DNA of 64,000 nt from Edaphochlamys debaryana (lineage: Eukaryota; Chlorophyta; Chlorophyceae; Chlamydomonadales): contig JAEHOE010000074.1 in the NCBI GenBank assembly GCA_016858145.1, positions 186,001 to 250,000 of the forward strand, given 5' to 3'. The position numbers were made by a program, and so were the translations under genes. Every line of letters starts with the position of its first letter. Within the stretch, counting starts at the first letter, position 1. Under the pieces are notes generated by a model that had not been told where the DNA came from, did not search any database, and saw only the letters and a list, made by a program, of their open reading frames with translations. Below are positions 1 to 12,170 of this stretch, one piece after another.

Positions 1-3000
1 CCGTCCAGAAGCACGTTGTCCGGCTTGAGGTCCCGGTGCACGATGGTGGGGTGCAGCTGGAACAGGCCGTTGGCAATGTCCATGGCCACGCAGATAACGG
101 TCTCGATCGGCAGCAGCGCTTCGCCGGCAGAAGCTATGAGCTGGCCCAGGTTCTGGGCCATCAACTCCTGCGGCGGAAATTGGGACACGATCAGGAATAC
201 AGGAATACAGGGCGTTGGTAAGAAATGGTGGGGACAGGGACAGCCGCTTGTGAAGGGCTTGGGGGGCAGGGGCTCGGGGCAGCGAAGGCGATCAGGGCAG
301 GAGCAGGAGCCGCCGCAGCAACTGGCAGAAGCGCCCACCTCGACGATAAAGACGTTCTTGTCCGTGATGCAGCCGCCGTAGCACGTGACGATGTTGGGGT
401 GCCGTACCTTGGCCAGGATGCGGGCCTCCTGCAGCAGCGACCGCAGGCCGTCCATTTCGTACTTGCCGTGCCCGCCCCGCTGCACCGTCTTGATGGCCAC
501 CGGGTCGCCCCTGCAGATACGCGCATGGTTGCAGGACACAGCATGTTAGCATTTCCACACATGTGAGCGCATTCACAGCCAAGCCAAGGCACAGCGGCTC
601 CCTCTGTCCGCAGACGCCCACCTGTAGAGGCCCTGGTATACCACTCCAAACGTGCCTGCGGGGCGACGGCGGGATTCAAGCGACGTGCCGTCAGCACGTG
701 GAAAAGCACCACTGATCCACCGCAGCCCGCCCGAACTGCCGTGGGTCCTCGGCCTCGCTCCGCCCCTCCTCAGCCGTGCCCTCTTGACTCGCGCCACGGC
801 CTCTGAAAGCCCAGCCCAACGCAATCCGCATCCCGCCTCACCCTTCCCTAGCTCGTCCTCCTCCTTCCACGACACGTCCCGCTCGGGGTCGATCTGCCAC
901 GTCACGTCCAGGTGGTCCGGGTCCTCCGCCGTCACCACCAGGCTGTGCGCCTGCTGCTGAGCCAGCGTGCGCGGCGTGCCGGGTCCGTGCTCGCGGGACG
1001 GGTCCGCGTGCGACAGCGTGCTCGTGGTGAATGCGCTGCGGCTGCTCTGCGCTCCACCCATGGGCGCAGTGTCGCTGGCGCTCTGGGCCGTGGAGGAGGA
1101 GATGGCCCCACCCATGTCGCTGCGCTGAATGGCCACCGGCTGGCCTCCCGCCGCCATGCCGCCGGGAAGGCGCGGACCGCTGGAAGACGACGGCTGCGCG
1201 TTCCTCCCCAGGCGGGAGGACTGGGGCGAGTCGGTTGAGTTGAGCGCATCGATGCTGATGCGCGCCGCGTTCGTTGTCGAGCCGCCCGCGCCGCTGCCCG
1301 TGCCCCGGTTCGTGTACTCCGCTATTGCTTGGACCACCGCCGCGTCGTCGCCTCTTTGGAGCGCGACGGCGATGGAGGAGGAGGCCTTGGGCGTCTCCAC
1401 ATCCTTGCCGTTGACTGCGCCCTTGTGGCCCCGCGCGCCGCCCTCCTCGTCGCTCGCTGCCTCGCCCTTGTGCTTGTAAGCATCGCCGGAGGCCCGACGC
1501 TTGCGCAGGATGGCGAACGCTACGAGCGATACAAGCAGCAGGCCTCCGACAACGCTTCCGACCACGATGCCCGCGACTGCGCCGTCGGAGAGGCCGCTGT
1601 CGCCGCTGTCCGGCGGGGCCGGCTGGCTGACGGGCGGTGGCGGCGAGGCGGGCACGCTGCTGCGGTAGGGTGCGTCTGGGTCCACCACGGCCGCCAGGAA
1701 GGCCGCGGCGGTGGAGCAGGGCACTGGGGCGAAGGTGGGGGCCCCTGCGCCCGGCACCCGGGCCATGGCGCAGGGGGAGGAGCCGGGCGCCATCAGCGCT
1801 CCCAGGCTCTGGGCCGCAGCGGCGCTGGGCGAAGCTGCGTCGACGACCAGGAGTGAGGAGGTGTTGCAGAGGGGCGAGGCGGGGGTGGCGGAGCAGGCGT
1901 CAGCGGGGGGCACCAGCTGCAGCCAGCAGCCCGAGGCCCGCAGCTGAGCCGAGCCGCACGCCGCTGCAGCGCTCGACACGTTGGGGAAACGGACGGCGTC
2001 GCCAGAGCTCGACTGCTGCAGGGCCCGGGCGCGCCGCTGAGAGCTGGAGTTGGAGCTGGAAACCTCCACCACCGCTAGGACAGCCCCCGCTGCCTGGGCC
2101 AGGCGCACTACGGCGTCAAAGCTGGCTAGTGCGGCAAAGACCTGCACAGGCACGCCAGAGCTGGTGCTGTACTGCTGTACGGCAGGCGAGGTGGTCTCGC
2201 ACACGAACGGCAGGGCGGGGCCAGAGCAGGCGGAAGGGGCCAGGCCGAGGGAGCCTCCGCCCGGCCGTGTGTTGAGCACGCCGCAGCCGGCACCAATGCT
2301 GCCCGCTGCTGCGGCGAGGCTCTGCACGAAGGATGCGTTGGTGGAGCGGCCGTGGCTGTGGCACCATCCGCTGCAGCCGCTGCCCGCCGAGCCGTTGGTC
2401 CACAGCAGCCCCGTCCAGAAGGAGGGCGCCTGCGGGGCCGCCAGCGCCGAGGGCTGCATCAGCCACTGCGAGTAGGGCCGCAGCAGGGCTGCCAGCACCG
2501 ACAGCTCCTGCCGGCTGTTGACGGACAGCAGCTGCCCCCCCGCGGCCTGGCAGATGCCGGAAGCCAGCGAGTAGCTGACGGTGTCCAGGTACACGCTGTA
2601 CTGCTTGCTGCGGTACGCCTGTACGGCAGCGGGCGTGGGGCGGGGGTGCGCCAGCCCGCCCGCGACCGTGGGGAAGGCGGTGTCTGTCATCATGGAGAGG
2701 CACGTCAGGGACACGCTGTCCGCGGGGGCGGCGGGGTCGCCAGCGGTGGCGGGGGGCGTCACGGGGGCCGAGGAGCCCCAGCCCAGCAGCAGGCACGTGG
2801 GCCACACGTCCGTGGCGTTGCGCCACGAGAGTACGAACATGTGGCAGCTCTCGTACAGGTCGCACTGCTGCGAGCACAGCCGCACAGCCGTGAAGTTGTT
2901 GGCAATGTTGATGGCGACCGTAAAGTTGGTGGCTCGGAGGAGGTCCGGCCCTCCGCTGGCGGCGGAGGGCACCGTGAGGGCCCTGCCCACGGCGCAGTGG

Positions 3001-6000
3001 TGCCAGGCCCGGTTGGTCTGCATGGGCACGGGGCTGGGCCCCAGCAGGCGGTCCAGGCGCAGACACGTCTGGCTGGCGAGCCAGGAGGGCCCGGAGGCGG
3101 GCACCGCCGGGGCCCAGGCCCCCACACTGCTGGCCGCCCCGCCGCCCAGCACGCAGCTGCTGTTGTGCGCCATCCAGGTGTAGGCGGCGCACCAGGCGGA
3201 CGCATCGCACAGCGCCTCGCAGGCAAAGGCGGTGGCGGTGATCCTGTTCGACTGCGCCACAAACGCCACGCCGTACTGCTGCATGCATGTGTAGATCGGG
3301 GGCCGGCGGGGCAGCTGCCGCTCGAGGTTGTAGCACGAGTCCGCCACGCTGACCTGCGTTCGGGAGTCGGTTGGGGTGCAACGGGAGCTCGAGATCCCAG
3401 GTTAAACGGGGCCTGTGAGCAGGGTGAAGGGCCGGGAGGGTCCGCCTCCACCTCTTCGGGGGGGATCGGACAGACAAACGGCAGTTGGCAAACCAAACAC
3501 TTGCTGCGCTGCGCATGAATCGCATCCCCTCACCATGTCGATACGCGTGACACCCGATGTCTGCGGAAACTCGGCGTCCTCGCCGAGCGTGAAGAAGACT
3601 GGCTGGCGCTTCGTGTAGCACACCCCCGTTTCGAATGCATCGTAGGTTGTGATGAAGTAATTGCATTCGGGGTCGACGGAGCAAGCCTGCGGGCGTCACA
3701 TCAAAGAACCGTTGAGCGCGTGGCGGGAGTGCACTGATACCCCCGATCCCATGCGGTGCGAACTCACCCTGGAACACCTGACCTCATCAAACGTTGCGAC
3801 GCTGCCCTCGTCTACACCTCTGGCGTCAGCGTGGGGCACGCAGAGGTGCCATTCTGCGGGGGGTGTTGTGGCGCGTACAGATGAGATACTCGACGAACCC
3901 TCGAGCGACAACAGCAATCGTGCAGACAGAGCTCTGCAAGTCCCGACGGTGCAACGGGTGTGGAGGCTGCGGTGGCACGCAAGCCCAACACTCTTCGCGC
4001 TAAGGTCGATACCAGGCGCAGCCATCATCCCATCCCGCGACACTCACGTCCTGAGGAGCGGAGCGGTAGTGCCCATGAATGGGGACGGGCGAGGTAACGG
4101 ACGAGGGGCACATGGGGCAGCGGATGAGTACGAGCACTGAGGCCGGGGACCACTGAGGGACACGCAACAGCCCCGTCGGTGCCCTGCACTCACCCCCCTG
4201 ACCCATACGCATGGTTCGCTTCGTCCGGCCGATGGATGGCGAGATGTAGGAGCTGAGCAGGCGGTACGTGTGCACACATGACTTGACGGTGCCCTGGGCC
4301 GATGCGTTGGGGCGCAGGTTGGTCCCGGACACGATACCCAAGTCGATTCCCACGGTGCCGTTGTAGAAGGGACGGAACCTGAACAAATGCGCAAGGGCCA
4401 GTGCCCGACGTCAGTTGCATAACGCATCACCGATACATGGCCATTGCCAGAGAGGAGGATGGTATCGCGCCGCAACCCAACACAGCACAACGCAAACGGC
4501 GCAGGGCAGGGCAGTTGGTACCATGTTGGGCGCTTCCGCTTCCGTGGACTGCTGACCTGAGGCTACAGCTCGGTGGCGACGTGTACACGACGTAGAGGGC
4601 ACAGTTGTCGTCCGCATCGCACGCCTGGCGACACGTGTCCTCGTCGGAGGTGTTGAGCCGGCGCCTCTCCATGCCCGCGCCGTCAACCAAGTCCGTACAG
4701 ATGTACGACGGCGGCGAGCCCATGCGTGCGGTGACGAGGCAGCCGTTGACACTGGACGGGTCCTCTGCGGGCTCATCCGGCAGCTGGACCCAGGGCCGGT
4801 TGGGGAGCCAGTCGTAGCTCGTGTCTACGACGAGGGCCGTGCGGGTGCTGCAGATGAGCGTGTTTGCGTCGATTTGTTTTACGGCAAAGCCGTGGCAGGT
4901 GGAGTTGGCTGCGCAGGAGTTGCCGCACTCAATCAGGCTGCTGACGTTCTGGTTGTTCAGCGGCGAGAGCGCCGGGGCGCCAGCACGCATGATGCGTGAT
5001 CCGAGGGAGCCGCCACAGATGATGCCCTCGACCAGGGCGTTCAGGGAAGTCTCGAGGCCGCCAACAAGAGTCTCCACCGTCGTCGGCGTGCCACCAGCCA
5101 CGAGCCTAGCCGCCTTCACGCACGTGGCGGGCGCCCACATGGTGTCGTACACGGGCAGGCTGGCGAGGCTGGGCGTGTCGGGCACGCTGAGCAGCAGGCA
5201 GGCACGTGCGCGCATGTCGTACGTGTACAGGTCGCACGTGGGCCCCAGCGCGTTGCACAGGTCCTCGCAGTGGTGCAGCTGCGAGGCGCTGATGTGCTTC
5301 TGACCCACCAGCACGGCGTTGGCCGCACCCAGCTGCTGGTCCGACATGCAGATGTACGGCTGGGAGGCGGTGGCGGAGGGCGGGAGCCTGGGGCTGGCGC
5401 CAGCGAGGGCGTAGACGGTGGAGGCACTGCCGCAGGCGGGGAGCTGCGAGGCTGCCGGGCCGCAGCAGGCGGGGTCGCTGACGTTCACAAAGGGCACTGC
5501 GGGGGCCTCCCAGCCGCCCCAGCAGGTGGCGTTGCCGGAGCCCACGAGGGAGTAGAAGCTGAGGTTGGCGGCCCGGGCCAGGGCGTAGCACTGGGTCAGG
5601 CTCGCGCCGGCCGAGAGCAGCACCGGCAGCGGAGTGGGCCGCTGCGCAAGGCTGCTGCTGCCGTTCAGGCCGCCAGCCGTCTGAGCAGACGCAGCCATCG
5701 CAAAGCAGCCGTACTGCTGTACGGCACCCTCCGGGATCGAGTCTGCCGAGTCAGCGACAGCCGCCTTGGGCTGTGCTGACAGGTTGGGGCGCGGCTGCGC
5801 CGGCGCCCCGCCCCGCCCGCACACGAACGCCGCAAACTGCTTGCAGGGTCCTGTGGTCAGGGCCCCGCCCGTGCTGCCGTTCCCCGACGGCACCAGCATT
5901 CCGCAGCGGGCTGTGGCGTTCAGGGCCGTCCCCGCCGTCTCCACCCCCGCCGCCATGGCGTCGGCCGTGCTCCGGCCGTCCAGCCACAGCAAGTCACTGG

Positions 6001-9000
6001 AGGCGTTGCAGGCCCTCGCCCCCAGGATGCCCGGCTGGAAGCCCGCCAGCAGCTGCAGCGGGTGCTCCCCGAACCCGTCCACGTGGCTCACGTCCGCGTT
6101 GTAGCCGGCGGGGCAGTACAGCCCCAACCAGCAGCCGCTGGACACGTCGTGGCTCTCGAAGCCCCCGGCGGAGGCGCGGGGGAGCGCCCCCAGCGCCTGG
6201 GCACACAGCTGCGACACCAGCTGCAGTTGCTGGGCCGTGGACACGCCCGCAAGGTGCCCGCCGCGAGCCTGGCACACCAGCTCGGCGGCGTGGTACGGCA
6301 GGGACTGGGGCGTGGTCACCACCTCGTACGTCATATTGCCGTCGGTCTGCACGGGGAGAGAGAGAATGTTGAGGAGAGCGGGCTCGGAGAATGGCGCCGG
6401 AAGGAAGCTGTGCTCGGCCGTGAACAAGGGGAGCCGCATACCCCAGTACCCCAGGTGTCCAGCACCCACGCACCAGGGTTTGGTTGGGCCGCGGCTCAGC
6501 GATGGGCGTTTTGCAGATGAAGGGCAGGCTGAAGTTGGCGCGCTTGCGGGACACTAACGTCGCGCCCCAGTTGGAGATGAGGGCCCCGGCAGTGACCGTG
6601 TTGGGCGCGAAGCTGTAGTCCACCGGAGTGGTGGACGGCGGGAAGGCCCCCGCCCACGGGAACCACGTGAAGGGCGTGCCGTCATCCCAGGTGAAGTCTG
6701 ACGTCATAAGTTGCGGGTCTGCGTGCGCGAACCGGGTGGGCCCATTGGGAGCGCGTGTTGGGGCAGCGCGCAAAGGGTCTCTACTGCCTAGCGGCCTCGT
6801 GTGGGGTCCAGTGTACGCCCTCCCGGGGCTGCAAGTGCTTCCCTTGCAGCAGTGCCTACGTACCCTGCTTCTGTGTGGTGAGTCCCAAGAAGTAGGAGAA
6901 GGCATCTCCCATGACAAAGATGTAGCCGAGCAGCTCGTGGCGTGTCCTGCGCGCGTCATCAAGGCCAGGCCATTTGGTAACAGGTAAGAAGCAGGTTTGG
7001 CAGTGGAGCATTGTAGAGGAGGCAGGCGGACCATGCCGGCCCCTAACATCTCAGTGATAGCTACGGGACGCCGCCACATGCTGGCCCCACCTCTGCCATG
7101 ACTTAGCCTCACGACCCACCTCCTGATCCAGAAGATGACCTCATGGAGCTCAGACATGGGCGACAGCGACGCCAGCCTGCCGCCTCGTGCGCGACAAGTC
7201 TCGCTGGCGTCTGCCCAGGTCCGCGGCACGCTGATGTGCGCCTCAAAAAGTGACCTCTCCACGGCGTAGAAGCTCTGCGCTTGCAGGTCTGCGCGGGCAA
7301 GGCATGCAGCATTGCAGTTGGAGGCGGAAGCTCACGCGAGCATCTGGTATGGTGGGACACGTGCCTAGTCAGGGCAGCTCAGCAGCGTGACGTGGGCTTC
7401 GTACGGTGCTCTCCCGGAAGGCAGGCGCCGAGGGTGAGCACGGACACAGCGCCCGTACAAGTGGCCGTCAGTATGCCGAGGACTCACATGGCCGGGGGTC
7501 CAGCTCGCAGGTGTAGTTGAAACGGAAGTTTGCACATTCCTGTGGGAGTCAGGGGAAATCGTGTTGGCGCTACAAGTGCATCGGCCGAAACTGAAGCAGC
7601 TTGGGCCTCTTCGATAGGCCGCACCACCCCTCGCTTTATTTCCAGCCAACTTGCAGCGCCTCCAACACATCCCACGACCCTGGCACGCACCTCCTTGACC
7701 ATCACCTCCCACTTGGCAGGCCCGGAGGTTCCGAGGGAGGACATCGCCAGGCAACCGACAGTGTTCTCCAGCGAGCTGACAGTCTGGCCCACGTACGACC
7801 AAGGCGTGCCGTCCAGCCAAGCAAAGTTTTGCTTTCCGATGCTGTCGGCCCCAATGTAGCCCAGGACCCTGCGGTTGCGAGTCCTGCAAAGGGACACCAG
7901 CGACAGCGGACGTGGGCGCCAGAACGCGTGAACGCGCACGAGACCAGAGTCCAACCCCATGGGTCTTAACTAGGTTACCCGCAGAAGGGGTCCCCCGTGG
8001 CAGCGCGCACCCGATGCGGAAGTTGTTCGAGGGCGGGTCCAGCTCGAACCACGTCTGCGTCCGGGCGGGAGAGAGGAGCGTCGATAGGCTGGAGCCACAG
8101 CAAGCACGGCATCCGAGCCGTCGAGCAAGCGAGGCAGCTCACCGAGGATATGAGGTTGTCAACGCCGGAATCCGTCACCGACACCAGGTGTCCACCCTCC
8201 AACACGCACTGCTGCTCCGATTCCATGTAGTTCCGACCGGCGGTGTGGAACACGTACGCCGCGCCCTTAAGCAGACGTATGCGCGCAGGTTCATCTGCAG
8301 GACAGTTGTGACATGTTTAGGCGTGAAGAGGGCAGAGCCATACCCTGGCCGCGCTCTGAATATAGGCGTTTGCTCGGGCTGCCCTTACCTCGTACGCCGG
8401 GGATAGGGATAGGGGCTGGGGCAAACTCGCAGATCACCAGCAGCAGGCGGTCGCAGGCGGCGTTGAAGAAGACATCAGAGCTATTCCAACTGGAGGGCAC
8501 GGTCATGCCTGCGTTGGGAGGCGGAGTTTAGGGTTTCCGTGGCAGTGGCATCATGCTTCCACCCATGCAAGGCCAGCGCGTGCACCATAGCAAGCGCTCA
8601 GCCGCCCTCAACGCAGTTCGGCAGAGAGACGTGCGCTGTGAGGAGCGGAAACTGCAGTGACATCCTGCCAACCCGCAGGTTCCGCCCCTGATGGGGAGAA
8701 GCGGCCTGGCCGCCTGGTCCAGGGGCGACAGCGCTGCAGCAATGTCAGGCCAGCAGCCGCGAAACCCCTTGCAAGGCTCCAGCCGGAGGCTGAGACTCGA
8801 ACTACCCCCCAGGCACCGAGCTTGCCCAGCTACGCAATCCCAGACGGCCCCTCGTGCCCAACTCACCCATGCAGCCAGGGCCCCGGTTCTGGTCCAACAC
8901 GGTAGCCGACATCATCTGCGCCACCCGGGCAGATCGGGTTGTTAACCAACACGCGCAATTGTGTCACGGCCGGTCCTCGGAGGTCAGGCAACAGGCGGCA

Positions 9001-11928
9001 AACCTCGGTAACCGCATGCCCCAAGCGTGGCCATGCCCAGCTCACGTTTGCGGGTATCGGGACTCCCTCGCTGGTGATGCAGCTCGTGTTCACACAGTAC
9101 CCGTCGGCCCAGGAGTTGCCGACCTGCGGCGGGGAGGGAGGGGTAACCCAGGGTCGCCCTTGGTCCCCTGCCCCAAGCAAATGCTGTCCCAGAGCGCTCT
9201 GAAAACTGTCCCCCTGTTCAGGTGATGGAACCCGGGCCCAGGCTTACCCCGGGCGTCTGCCAAAATGCGTCGGTTACGAACTCCTTTGCACGCACGCCGC
9301 CGGGCAGGGCAAGGTTCGGCATGGTGCGTAAGAGGCGGCCTCCTTTGCGCTGACAGAATATCACACCATCCTCATGTGGCATGCGCTGGTCGAACACATC
9401 GAACACCGTGCTATCCCCCTGGAAGCGGTGAGCGATAATGCCTGCGCGGGCAAGGCATGGCGCGGCGTGCCTTGGGTGAGATGCAGTCACGGGTATGCAG
9501 CAGGGCAGGGGCCACACACACCCTGGCACCGGCTCAGAACCGGCCGGCTTTCTGCCGTGCCTATTACGTTGTCCTGGCGTACACGAGCAGCCCTCCATAA
9601 ACGCTGACAATTCCCTGCGCGTTGCCCCCTCACGCGCACAGGCGTGCCAGGGCGCTCACCCTCGGGGTAGGTGTTGCAAAGCGGGGCCGCCACCAGGTCG
9701 CAGGACTGCGCCGTGATTTGCACCTGCGCGGACATGGAAGCGCCTCAGACAGCTGACCACAATCTCGTGACCCCGCTCCAAGCGCACGTCCGTGCCGTGT
9801 CAGAGAGGTACCCCGTCGGCTTCCCCGGCTCCCAGGGCCCGTGCACCAACCCACGGGCTCCAACCCACGCACCGGCGGCTGGTCCGTCGCGTTCGTGATG
9901 GATAACATGAGGCAGCCCCCAGGCTCCACCACGCCCACGGCAGTGGCCAGGGTGTACCGCGTGCCCTCGGCCCAGGCAACGCCCGCGCTGTTTGCAGCGC
10001 CGGCGTCGTGCCGCCCCGCCAGCCAGAACGTCTGCGGCTGCACGTCGCCCTGTATCCCGCGCGCCAGCTGCAACGCAGCGCCGGTCCGTGTGGCCGTTTT
10101 GATTATGCTGGTGAGGCTGCTCTCCGAGTGCACGGCCGCGAGCTTGAGGCCCTGCTGCTCGCACAGCGCTGCGGCGGCGTCGTAGGGCACTGGGTTCTGC
10201 ACCAGGCCCACGTACGCCACCGCGGTGACCGTGGCCGCTGTGACGAACTCCGCAACGGCTGCGAGGGGCACGAGCATTGGGGGTCATGGTAGGGGGCTGC
10301 ACGCTCAGCGTCCCAGCCAGCGCGCCCGAAGGCCCATGCCACGCGCCACACGTCTAACGACCCACATCACTCCATCACGCGACACACGTTAGGGCGGGCG
10401 CTACGGCCCGCAGTGCAGTCGACGCGCCCCAACGTACTTGTCCTGTCCCTATGGTAGAAGCCCTCGAAGCGTGCTCCCAGGAAGACGCAGCCGATCCCGA
10501 GCTGCGCCTCCAGGCAGGTCGCAGCCTTGAGAACGCAGACCTGCAGACCGTCGGGCGGGCGCGGGGCGGAAAGGGGCGTTGGAGACGTGCGAGGTTAGGA
10601 GGTGGCTTGCGGAGCCACCTGGACAGCGAGCCCCCCACTTCAGCTTGCAGCAAAGAGAGCGGCTAGCCCAACTACCTAACCACCTAACTACCAATAACCA
10701 TAACATTGGTATCATGCTATCAATAAAGAGCGAAGTCGCCCGCAACGTGCAGTAGGTGCAGCTGCAGCTGGGCACGTCTATAGTTGCTGCCGACCCCGGC
10801 AAATTGCTGCTTCGCCACCTGCACTCGCCGGAGCCACGTTCAAGCCGTGGGTGCCTGAACGCTCCTCGCACAGCCTCTCTCCACCTCACCTGCTCAGAGG
10901 CGCTGTACGTGATGCTCCGGCAGCCCGAGGTTTGCTCGCATAGCGCCTGGCATTGGCTCCATGCTATCCGGGGGTAGTACGGCACGTCCAGGTCGTATTC
11001 TGGCAGTACTACAATGTTGGTCAATTGCTCCTGCCAGCCTCCTGTTGAGTGGAGGAAGGGCGGAGAGGGGGCAAACGCAGTCCTAAGCAGAACCGTCGAT
11101 CGGTCCCCTGCCCAAGCCCAAGCCGGCACAACGCAGTATTCTGCAATGTATATGCTGCAGCTCCGCCACTCACCGTCTCCCGACAGAGGAGCCCGCACAT
11201 ACACGCCGTCACACGGCCCCGCGTTTGCGGAGAGGTTGAGCCAGGCACCCGGCACGCCGCCCAGCAGGGCCTCCCCAGTGGTCGCAAGGGCTGTGCAGTC
11301 CGGCCGTTGACTGCACACCTTTACACCGGCTTTCTGATAGTCGCGCAGTGCGGACGCATTCACCGTTGACCCCGGGGGCAGGCCCTTGCCAGCAAGGAAG
11401 GTATATCCCGTGATAACCGGGCACGTGGCCTCACAGCCTGCGTCAGGGGTGCATACCAAGCGTTTACAGGGCTGCGGTCACCGCCCCCAGGGGGCGCGGC
11501 CCTGGAGGACCCTAAGCCTAAGGAGTGCTCATGCAATGCCACCCAGGCCACCGGCAGCTGCACGTATTGGACGGGCCCAGCGAGGGTGAGCAGCAGCGGG
11601 GTGCCCAGGCTGGGGGTCGCGCGGGGGTGAACGCTGCTATGCTTGACCGCACGCCCCGCTGCTCAGTGCGACCCCCCTCGTTACGTGATGGTCTTTCGTG
11701 TGTCTGTCGTGTGCACGGCCGTCGCGCGTCGCGTCCATGACCGCACGGCAACGAGTACTTCTGCGCCGAGCTCCGCGCAACCCTCCTTCTCGCAGTTCTA
11801 GCAGGCTGCAGGACGACGCATCCCCAGTACTTACCGAGCAGAGCCAAGAGGAAGCAAAGCACTGAGCACTTGCTGCGCCCGCTGCTCCAGCTCTGCTGCC
11901 CTCCTGCAGTTCCTCCACTCTGGGCCAT
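1..11928 (-). CDS. Giant CTLD/PAN receptor-like protein kinase (3' end beyond window)
   Basis: Predicted single-pass receptor kinase, about 2,560 residues up to the window edge. Exons: 11928-11835, 11437-11174, 11041-10890, 10540-10438, 10258-9873, 9723-9660, 9441-9248, 9123-8867, (gap), 8508-8389, 8294-8143, 8054-8011, 7883-7691, 7539-7488, 7288-7120, 6946-6864, 6718-6474, 6346-4557, 4378-4194, 3853-3768, 3686-3534, 3353-842, 655-622, 510-339, 167-1. All junctions keep frame except 8867/8508, where a small exon is probably missed. Exon 1 encodes a signal peptide (hydrophobic CSVLCFLLALLG). Then come a PAN/Apple module (11041-10438), CTLDs (10258-9660, 9441-8389, 8294-7488, 7288-6474, 6346 to about 5770), a WSC-like stretch (about 5720-5400), several PAN modules (about 5360-2680), a CTLD (about 2600-2180) and a degenerate one. 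A membrane span lies at about 1583-1509, followed by a Ser-rich cytoplasmic linker. The kinase shows GKGTFGVVYQG, VAIK and HRDLKPDN. Ligand unknown. The domain calls are strong; their exact number is less sure. Confidence 0.85.
1509..1583 (-). other. Transmembrane segment of the CTLD/PAN receptor kinase
   Basis: The frame encodes an unbroken run of small and aliphatic residues (AVAGIVVGSVVGGLLLVSL and on to VAFAI). It is followed at once by a basic stop-transfer cluster (LRKRR). The lectin and PAN modules lie on the N-terminal side and the kinase on the C-terminal side, so the topology is lectins outside and kinase inside. The 50 residues before it are Pro/Ser-rich, like a membrane-proximal stalk. 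Confidence 0.85.
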
Positions 11929-12162
11929 CGCCCTGAGAATCGCTGACGGTTCAGCCTGATGGCCACATCACCGCAGTGCGGGCACGCCAACGCGGAGTCA
12001 GAATGCAGCCGCGCCGCAGGCTCTTGTTATTACTGGCTAGTTAATGCGCTTGTCGTCATGTATGCTGTCGGTGGATATCGGCCTGTTCGGCCAGCGGCTG
12101 AGGTACACTGAGTTCGCGCCTTGGTGGTTCAGTGTTATTGCTACTGTTTGCTTCTTGCATAT

Positions 12163-12170
12163 TGACGTCA
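12163..12170. promoter_or_regulatory. CRE-like TGACGTCA palindrome upstream of the receptor kinase
   Basis: A perfect TGACGTCA octamer lies about 235 bp upstream of the receptor kinase start codon (11928, minus strand). ACGT-core palindromes are classic bZIP sites. The position fits a promoter element, but one 8-bp match can occur by chance and no partner element is evident. Confidence 0.25.

Noticed and set aside
2352..3518. 388-residue plus-strand ORF
   Set aside because: It lies antisense to the large receptor-kinase exon, is Gly/Arg/Ala-rich and has no domain; it is a GC-driven shadow.
4047..4166. Possible extra exon of the receptor kinase (SSVTSPVPIHGHYRSAPQD region)
   Set aside because: It has a good donor, but including it breaks phase; joining 4194 directly to 3853 keeps frame.
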